64,000 nt of DNA. Source: Phycisphaerales bacterium (GTDB taxonomy: Bacteria > Planctomycetota > Phycisphaerae > Phycisphaerales > UBA1924). Shown piece after piece: positions 58,415 through 64,000 of the stretch; position 1 is the stretch's first letter, and each line of letters starts with the position of its first letter. The stretch covers positions 62,001-126,000 of the forward strand of contig CANHCQ010000003.1 in NCBI GenBank assembly GCA_947459215.1, given 5' to 3'. The position numbers and the translations under genes are program-made. The notes under the pieces are model-generated. The model did not search any database, was not told the DNA's origin, and saw only the letters and a program-made list of their open reading frames with translations.

Positions 58415-59659
58415 TCAGCGCGTCTGGTAGTCGCCATCGACTTCGAATCGCTGCGTCGTGAGCTCTTCCAGCCCCATCGGGCCGTAGGCGTGGAGTTTGG
58501 TGGTGCTGATGCCGATCTCCGCGCCGAGGCCGAGCTGGAATCCGTCATTGAAGCGGGTGCTTGCATTGGCAACAACGCAGGACGCGTCAACGCCGGACCG
58601 AAACGCGGCGATCGTTGCAGGATCCCGGCTGAGGATCGACTCGGTATGCCGCGAGCCGTAGCGGTTGATGTGCTCGATCGCGCCGCGAACACCATCAACG
58701 ACCCTGATCGCCGCAATGAGATCGAGGAACTCGCGTCCGAAATCATCGGACCCGGCGATAGACAGTGACGGAACGATACGACGTGACGCCTCATCGCCGC
58801 GAGCTTCGACGCCGGCGTCCGCGAGTGCTTTCGCGAGTTGTGGAAGGAACTGGTCGGCGATGGCATGATCGATGAGGAAGCACTCCGCGGCGTTGCAGGT
58901 CGCGGGCGCGCTGGTCTTCGCGGTCACACAGACGCTGATCGCCCGCTCGAGGTCGGCAGTTCTATCCACGAACACGTGGCACACACCCTTGAAGTGCTGG
59001 ATGGTCGGGATTCGGCTGTGCTCGGCAACGAAGCGGATCAGTTCCTCCCCGCCGCGCGGAATGACGAGGTCGATCAGCGTGTCGAGCTTCAGGATCCCCT
59101 TCAGTTCCTCCCGGTCCGACGATGTGACGAGCGTGATCGCGTGCTGGGGCAGTCCGTGCTCGCACAGGATCCGCCGCGCCAACGCTGCGATGACGCCGCT
59201 GGTTTCCCCAGCCTCTCGCCCCCCTTTGAGCAGGCAGGAGTTTCCACTCTTGAAGCACAGAGCGAAGGCGTCAGCCGTCACCCCCGGCCGAGCTTCGTAG
59301 ATCATGCATATCACACCAAGCGGCACGCGGACACGACGCACACGCAGACCGCTGGGCACTCGCTTCTCGCTTGTCACGGTCCCGACGGGATCGGGCAACT
59401 CGGCAACCTGTCGAAGCCCGGAGGCGAGTTGCGCGACGGAGGACGCTGAGAGTTCGAGCCGCTTGAGCTTTGGCGCTGCGAGCCCTTTGGCACGCGCTCG
59501 CTCCATATCGACCTTGTTTGCGGCGAGAATCGCATCGCTTGAAGCCACGATCTGGTCGGCGAACGCGCGAAGCACGCAGTTCTTTGTCTCGGTCGGCGTC
59601 GCGGCGAGAACGCGTGATGCTTCTCGAGCGGCCGTCGCTTCTGCGGTGAATCCGCTCAT
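58415..59659 (-). CDS. proA: Glutamate-5-semialdehyde dehydrogenase
   Basis: A 414-residue NADPH enzyme, second step of proline synthesis. RVPLGVICMIYEARPGVTADAFALCFKSGN, KGGREAGETS, VIPRGGEELIRFV and the catalytic Cys in KTSAPATCNAAECFL. C-terminal GLGAEIGISTTKLHAYGPMGLEELTTQ is typical. ATG 59659 overlaps the proB stop codon by 4 bp (ATGA). Confidence 0.96.
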   Translation of the reverse strand: MSGFTAEATAAREASRVLAATPTETKNCVLRAFADQIVASSDAILAANKVDMERARAKGLAAPKLKRLELSASSVAQLASGLRQVAELPDPVGTVTSEKRVPSGLRVRRVRVPLGVICMIYEARPGVTADAFALCFKSGNSCLLKGGREAGETSGVIAALARRILCEHGLPQHAITLVTSSDREELKGILKLDTLIDLVIPRGGEELIRFVAEHSRIPTIQHFKGVCHVFVDRTADLERAISVCVTAKTSAPATCNAAECFLIDHAIADQFLPQLAKALADAGVEARGDEASRRIVPSLSIAGSDDFGREFLDLIAAIRVVDGVRGAIEHINRYGSRHTESILSRDPATIAAFRSGVDASCVVANASTRFNDGFQLGLGAEIGISTTKLHAYGPMGLEELTTQRFEVDGDYQTR

Positions 59660-60780
59660 GACTCACCTCCGCGTGCGAGAAGCAGGTCGTCGCGATGAAC
59701 CACTTCATCGCAGTGCGAGTAGCCAAGAACGCTGGCGATCTCGGCGGCCTTTCGACCCTTGATGCGAGCGATCTCGTCGGCGCTGTACGCGCTGAGGCCG
59801 CGGGCGATGGTCTCGCGATCGGCCCGGATATCAATGACGCTTCCGGCGTCGAAACCACCCTCGACGCCGGTGATGCCGGAGGGGAGCAGACTTGCTCCGC
59901 GCTCGACAATGGCCCGAGCAGCCCCGGCATCGATTCGGATCGATCCCTTGGACCGCGCCGAGAAGCCGATCCAACGGCGGCGGGAGTCGACCCGCGACGG
60001 CCGCGCGAGAAACCGCGTCCCGATGGACGCACCGGCAAGGAGCCGCGGGAGAACGTTGGGTTCGCTGCCGGATGCGACGACGCATGGGATGCCAAGCCGG
60101 GTCACGATCTCGGCAGCATCCAGCTTGGTGAACATGCCACCGGTGCCGACGCCGGACTTCTCCGGACGCACGTGCCGACGAGCGGTGTCGACGCTGTCAA
60201 CGACTGGTATCACATTCCGCGTTCCGCTGGACCAGAGTCCCGTGGCGGTGCTGAGCATGACGAGCAAGTCGGCCCGCAGCATGGCGGCGGTGAGAGCGGC
60301 GAGACGATCGTTGTCGCCGAGCTTGATCTCCGCGAACGAGACGCTGTCGTTCTCGTTGATGATCGGCACGACACCGTGCTCGAGAAGCGTCTCCAGCGTG
60401 TGGCGTGCGTTGAGGAAGCGAAGCCGATGATCGAAATCGTCCGCTGTCAGCAGCACCTGGCCCACGGTGATCGTGTGCCGCGCAAACGTGTCGGAGTACG
60501 CGGCCATAAGGCGTTGCTGGCCGATCGCAGCCGCGGCCTGTTTCTGGCGGATGAGCTTCGGCGGACGCGCAAGACCCAACGCCCGGAATCCCGAGGCGAT
60601 CGCTCCGGACGAGACCAACACGACATCGACCCCATCGACGCGCAGCGCGGCGATCTGGCTCGCGAGGCGTCTGACGGAGTCCAGCGAAAGACCACCCGCA
60701 TCCGCGAGGACGGCGCTGCCGACCTTGACGACGACGCGTCGGGGCTGATCGATGATGGACTTCTGACGTGCCGCGGCCAT
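59656..60780 (-). CDS. proB: Glutamate 5-kinase with PUA domain
   Basis: A 374-residue kinase making glutamyl-5-phosphate. VVVKVGSAVLADAGG, VLVSSGAIASGF, PIINENDSVSFAEIKLGDNDRLAALTAAMLRADLLVML, and GVGTGGMFTKLDAAEI. C-terminal PUA domain (about 285-374) with GASLLPSGITGVEGGFDAGSVIDI. Followed by proA with a 4-bp overlap. Start ATG 60780. Confidence 0.96.
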   Translation of the reverse strand: MAAARQKSIIDQPRRVVVKVGSAVLADAGGLSLDSVRRLASQIAALRVDGVDVVLVSSGAIASGFRALGLARPPKLIRQKQAAAAIGQQRLMAAYSDTFARHTITVGQVLLTADDFDHRLRFLNARHTLETLLEHGVVPIINENDSVSFAEIKLGDNDRLAALTAAMLRADLLVMLSTATGLWSSGTRNVIPVVDSVDTARRHVRPEKSGVGTGGMFTKLDAAEIVTRLGIPCVVASGSEPNVLPRLLAGASIGTRFLARPSRVDSRRRWIGFSARSKGSIRIDAGAARAIVERGASLLPSGITGVEGGFDAGSVIDIRADRETIARGLSAYSADEIARIKGRKAAEIASVLGYSHCDEVVHRDDLLLARGGES

Positions 60781-60838
60781 GCCAGAGACTAGGCAGCGAC
60801 TGCACATTGGTGCGAACCGGATGGGCTTGCGTGTCGAA

Positions 60839-62515
60839 CTACTGCTCGCCGATCTTCAGAATCGTCTGTTCGCGGCGTTTTTCGAGCATGCTCTCAACCG
60901 CTGCCCGTGCCCGCTCGGCAAGCACCTGATCGCGTGCGTCTGACAGCAACACCAGGAACCCACGGATCTCATCGCGTCGCGAGGGAACTTCATCCGCGAT
61001 CTGCGCCAGCAGGTTAACGGCGTCCAGTCGGACGCCCTCGTTGCCTTCGGTCGCGTAGCGCTTCATCTCGTTGAGCAACTGGCTTGCGTGCCGATCCGAT
61101 GGCGCGACGAGCACGGGCCATTGCAGCGTCAGCAGGAAGACGGGCGCGTTCGGCCGCCAATTCCGCATCCTGTCGATGAGCAGCTCGGTCCCGTCGCATC
61201 GTGTGGACGCGCTGCTCGCGAGGCCGGCCGCGCCGAGGACTTCCAAGTTGGGCTCGCCGCTGTTGGCGAGCACGCGGAAGGCTTCGTGCAGCCATGCGGA
61301 CTCGGGACCGATGCGGCACGCCCACACCATTGAGGAGAATCGGTCTTCGGGTTTGAGCGCGAGGACAAGGTCGATGAGGGCGTCCGCGGCCTCGGGCGAT
61401 TCCCGACCCAACGCAGCAAGGGAGAAAGCCGCCGATGCGACGTTGGAAGGCGTCGGCTCGAACGATACCGCATCGAGGATCGCACGGATCGCGGCGTCGT
61501 GACATCCGGCTGCCGCGAGCAGGCGTATCGCGGCATCCCACTCGTCGGTCCCCGGCGAGGCGGCGGCGAGCTCGCGTGCGAGCGCCGGGACAAAGTCCTC
61601 GAGTTCCTTGGCGACGATCTCGCGATCGCGCGGTCGCTGCAGGTACTCGCTCCGCTCCGCGTCGCTGCGTGATCCGAGGTAACTGCGCGCAAGCTGCGCG
61701 GTCCCGACCTCGGAAAGCCCGCCGTCGGCGAGCAGCCGGCCGAACGCCCGCTTCCACGCGTCGAATGAGAGCTCGCTTTCGAACTCGCCCTGCGCCAGCA
61801 GTGTCGTCGCACGCCGCACTGACTCCGCCGACCTTCCGGCAATGAGCTCGGCTTGGGCCCGCGAGAAGAGCCACGACCGCTGCCATTCGCTCAGCTTCTT
61901 GTCGGTCAATCGTCCGGTCAGCGAGAAGTCGCGAAACCCCGGCGCCGAGATGATCATCTCGCGCGGCATCGTGAACGCCCCGGCGATCAGGGCGGTGGTC
62001 GGCACCAAGGCCCGCGCTCCACCATGGTCCGCGCGATGGTACTGGTAGAGAAACTGTGCCAGCAACTGCAATGAAACAGCGAACGCGGCAAGGCGGACGC
62101 TGCGCTTGCGGCGGAGAAGCTCGCGTTCATCCCGAATGGTCGTTCCGCACTCCGGACACAGACCTTCGTGTGCCGACATGTCGTACCAGCACTGCGAGCA
62201 CAATGGCACACCACGCGACGATCGCCCGGCCATCGCGACCAGTCCAATCAACGCCGCGGCCCCGACGATCACGGCCAATCCGGCGACAAACGCGAGATCG
62301 AACACGCGGTTGTCGAACCCTTCCCAGCCGCGGATGCGATGACGGACGCTCCACAGCACGCCCGCGGCCCCGAACAGCAGCACGGCCGCAATCCAGGTCC
62401 AGACGCCGCGGCGTCTCTGGCTGGTCAGCCAAGCCTGACGCACGTAAACGCCGCCACCCAACGCGAGAATCAGCGGGAGAATCGCGAGCGAGGAATAGAA
62501 GATCCGGTCGACCAC
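60839..62515 (-). CDS. Membrane protein with zinc ribbon and HEAT-like helical repeats
   Basis: A 558-residue protein. Three or four N-terminal transmembrane helices (LAILPLILALGGGVYV, WTWIAAVLLFGAAGVLW, VFDLAFVAGLAVIVGAAALIGLVAMAG), a zinc ribbon CSQCWYDMSAHEGLCPECG (about 105-125), one further hydrophobic helix, then a long helical region (about 200-550) with many Ala/Leu/Glu repeats typical of HEAT or TPR solenoids (SNVASAAFSLAALGRESPEAADALIDLVLAL). Function unknown. GTG 62515 is the start. Adjacent to proB but on the same strand with about 60 bp between. Confidence 0.75.
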   Translation of the reverse strand: MVDRIFYSSLAILPLILALGGGVYVRQAWLTSQRRRGVWTWIAAVLLFGAAGVLWSVRHRIRGWEGFDNRVFDLAFVAGLAVIVGAAALIGLVAMAGRSSRGVPLCSQCWYDMSAHEGLCPECGTTIRDERELLRRKRSVRLAAFAVSLQLLAQFLYQYHRADHGGARALVPTTALIAGAFTMPREMIISAPGFRDFSLTGRLTDKKLSEWQRSWLFSRAQAELIAGRSAESVRRATTLLAQGEFESELSFDAWKRAFGRLLADGGLSEVGTAQLARSYLGSRSDAERSEYLQRPRDREIVAKELEDFVPALARELAAASPGTDEWDAAIRLLAAAGCHDAAIRAILDAVSFEPTPSNVASAAFSLAALGRESPEAADALIDLVLALKPEDRFSSMVWACRIGPESAWLHEAFRVLANSGEPNLEVLGAAGLASSASTRCDGTELLIDRMRNWRPNAPVFLLTLQWPVLVAPSDRHASQLLNEMKRYATEGNEGVRLDAVNLLAQIADEVPSRRDEIRGFLVLLSDARDQVLAERARAAVESMLEKRREQTILKIGEQ

Positions 62516-62816
62516 AACGGAAACACTGTACCGTTCGGAGCGACTGTCGCTGCCATTGGTCGCGATTCGGCTGGCACCGGGTCCGCGAAGACTTCTGGCG
62601 ACGTATCAGCGGGGTTTGAGTTCGGGGGGCGTCAGACGTTCAAGGCGCGGGCCGCGGCGTCGCAGCAGGACCAGAAACGCCTGGAATCCAGATGTTGCTC
62701 CCGGTGGACGCGAGGGACCGTCGATGCGGCCGCGTGGTCTGAGCGGCGAAGCACCTGAACATACCGATCAAAAGCAGACAAGCCCCGCTGAGCGGGGCTT
62801 GTCCGGGGTCTGAAAG
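62516..62816. other. Intergenic region between the HEAT-like gene and tRNA-Ala
   Basis: About 300 bp. It contains the terminator at 62778-62802 for the tRNA and otherwise holds no gene I can support. The promoter of the HEAT-like membrane gene should lie here. Confidence 0.45.
62778..62802 (-). terminator. Terminator hairpin after tRNA-Ala
   Basis: A 12-bp perfect palindrome ACAAGCCCCGCT / AGCGGGGCTTGT around one base. On the minus strand it is followed by CTGCTTTTGATC, the same kind of tail as the hairpin at 30199-30223. Confidence 0.8.
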
Positions 62817-62889
62817 TGGAGCGGAGGAGAGTCGAACTCCCGACCTCATCATTGCGAACGATGCGCTCTACCAACTGAGCTACCGCCCC
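62817..62889 (-). tRNA. tRNA-Ala (CGC)
   Basis: On the minus strand: acceptor GGGGCGG pairs with CCGCTCC through the G3-U70 pair that identifies tRNA-Ala; D-arm GCTCAGTTGGTAGAGC; anticodon loop TTCGCAA with anticodon CGC; T-arm GGGAGTTCGACTCTCCT; discriminator A. CCA is not encoded. Confidence 0.94.
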
Positions 62890-63045
62890 TTCGCGGCCAT
62901 CCGCGGGGAGGGAGTGTAGCCGTCGGCCCCGCGTCTGTCGCGTGCCAAGGGGTCGTGGCAGTGCCAGACGGGAAAGGCCGAACGATTCGGCGTGGCGTCG
63001 CCGGATTCTCCGAACCGCCCCGGGGTCGGCGGCGTCATATGCTAT

Positions 63046-63061
63046 TGAGAACGCATTCTCA
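63046..63061 (+). promoter_or_regulatory. Fur/Zur-like operator upstream of the metal-transport gene
   Basis: Perfect palindrome TGAGAA-CGCA-TTCTCA, 46 bp before the ATG of a ZnuA-type gene and overlapping a TATGCTAT-like sequence. The spacing and inverted symmetry resemble Fur-family boxes. Because the gene downstream encodes a zinc-type binding protein, Zur is the most likely regulator; this is inferred. Confidence 0.6.
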
Positions 63062-63106
63062 TCTGTGTCAGCGTTCGGCCGCGTCGGCGTCTTTCCGGAA
63101 ACTCGC

Positions 63107-64000
63107 ATGTCACTGCCACGGATCATCCTCGCGTCCTTCCTCGTGATCGCCGCACCGCACGCGATGGGCGTTGAACCAATGACCGCACAGGCGAACGCCG
63201 CGCCGGCGGCCACACCGACAACGCTTCACGCGGTGGTCACCATCGCTCCGCTGAAGGGCATGGTCGAGCCGCTGCTGCCGCCTGGGTCGACCGTCCGGGT
63301 ACTCATGCCGCCGGGGCGCAGCGAGCACGGCTATGAGTTCACGCCGGCCGACATGGCCGAGCTGGCACGGGCAGATCTCGTTGTGTTTGTCGGGCTGGGC
63401 CTCGAGCCGCAGATCCAGGACTTTGTGACATCGCACGCGTCGCCGAAGCGGATCGACATCAGTCTGGCGGAGGCTCTGGGTCTGCACACAACGCACGAAG
63501 CGGACGACAAAGGCCACGACCATGAGAACTGCGACCACGGCCCCGTTGATCCGCATGTGTGGCTCGACCCGGATCTGGTTGCCAAAGCGACCCCGAAGCT
63601 GGCCAACGCGGCCCGAGAGGCCGTGCATGCAAGCGACAAGGGCAACGTCGCCGGGCGCCAGGCCGCCGCCGCCGCGATCGACCAGAACTTCACTCAGCAG
63701 AGCACCCGAGTCGCCAAGCTGCAAGCCGACCTGACGGAGGTGCTGGCGCCGTACAAGGGTGCCAAGATCGTCACCCACCACGCCGCGTTCGGACGCTTCG
63801 CGGAGCGGTACGGCTTGATCGTTGCCGAGGTCATCAAGGGCACGGAAGGCGCCGAGCCGACGCCCGGTCGCATCGCAGCGATCGTCGAAGCGGTGAAGGC
63901 GGAGCAGGTCAAGGCGATCTTCATCGAGCCGCAGTTCAACGCGACCGCGGCCGAGCGGATCGCGAGGGCCTCGGGGGTGAAGCTCGGCAAGCTGGATCCG
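63107..64000 (+). CDS. Zinc/manganese ABC transporter substrate-binding protein, ZnuA-like (3' truncated)
   Basis: The first 298 residues of a gene that runs off the right edge. Signal peptide MSLPRIILASFLVIAAPHAMG; cluster A-I binding protein features: VVTIAPLKGMVEPLLPPGS, SEHGYEFTPADMAELARADLVVFVGLGLEP, VDPHVWLDPDL (metal His), THHAAFGRFAERYGL (metal His). A His-rich loop DDKGHDHENCDHG (about 137-149) is typical of zinc-specific ZnuA. A Fur/Zur-like palindrome upstream supports metal regulation. ATG 63107 begins the signal. Confidence 0.93.
   Translation, partial: MSLPRIILASFLVIAAPHAMGVEPMTAQANAAPAATPTTLHAVVTIAPLKGMVEPLLPPGSTVRVLMPPGRSEHGYEFTPADMAELARADLVVFVGLGLEPQIQDFVTSHASPKRIDISLAEALGLHTTHEADDKGHDHENCDHGPVDPHVWLDPDLVAKATPKLANAAREAVHASDKGNVAGRQAAAAAIDQNFTQQSTRVAKLQADLTEVLAPYKGAKIVTHHAAFGRFAERYGLIVAEVIKGTEGAEPTPGRIAAIVEAVKAEQVKAIFIEPQFNATAAERIARASGVKLGKLDP

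Noticed and set aside
1-64000. CRISPR arrays, prophage genes and biosynthetic gene clusters
   Set aside because: I saw no regularly spaced direct repeats with unique spacers, no phage structural genes and no PKS or NRPS modules.

Overview
The window looks like a chromosomal segment of a high-GC planctomycete of the class Phycisphaerae (order Phycisphaerales). Evidence: secreted proteins ending in the VPAPGALALVGL...GRRRR type of PEP-CTERM tail, two exported aminopeptidases ending in the cysteine-bracketed CPADLN...DxDDTDF dockerin-like module, a GT3 (animal/fungal-type) glycogen synthase, and a PurS-PurL fusion. These are family-level impressions, not a database match. There are no rRNA genes, CRISPR arrays or complete prophages. 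Three tRNA genes are present: Gly-TCC, Thr-CGT and Ala-CGC.

Layout. 1-15 kb: truncated glycogen synthase, purL, a small lipoprotein, a DUF1015 protein, two M1 aminopeptidase paralogues, an aminotransferase, an OmpA/Pal-type lipoprotein and a double-fasciclin protein. 15-27 kb: tRNA-Gly, a histidine kinase/NtrC pair, arfB, a three-domain methyltransferase with a 2OG-Fe(II) oxygenase, two PEP-CTERM proteins, an IscA-type protein, an ACT protein, and an odd two-gene cassette (24.2-26.9 kb) encoding a secreted protein and a lipoprotein that share a 12-residue WPPNH repeat. 27-40 kb: dtd, trxB, a group-2 sigma factor, a UVR-motif protein, priA, plsC, rarA, 5-FCL, an L,D-transpeptidase, and a split PAS/chemoreceptor pair. 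40-54 kb: tyrA, a PDZ metalloprotease-like protein, purN, a STAS protein, a thioesterase, a RAYT transposase flanked by REP-like palindromes, DinB, nadB, a secretin-like protein, tRNA-Thr and hflX. 54-64 kb: an S41 protease, tsaD, a GGQ release-factor-like gene, proBA, a HEAT-like membrane protein, tRNA-Ala and the start of a znuA-type gene behind a Fur/Zur-like palindrome.

The most unusual signals are repeats. Five inverted repeats have arms made of 2-4 tandem 8-bp units, purine-rich on the left and pyrimidine-rich on the right. Two interrupt purL in frame, one interrupts rarA in frame, and two lie between genes. Separately, a REP-like palindrome family occurs four times: one copy on each side of the RAYT gene and one inverted pair downstream of tyrA's start. 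Together with the WPPNH cassette, which has a G13 tract upstream, these are the best candidates for undescribed biology.

Pathway themes: purine synthesis (purL, purN), proline (proBA), NAD (nadB), tyrosine (tyrA), translation quality control (dtd, arfB, tsaD, hflX), replication restart and fork repair (priA, rarA), and a large envelope or secreted set.
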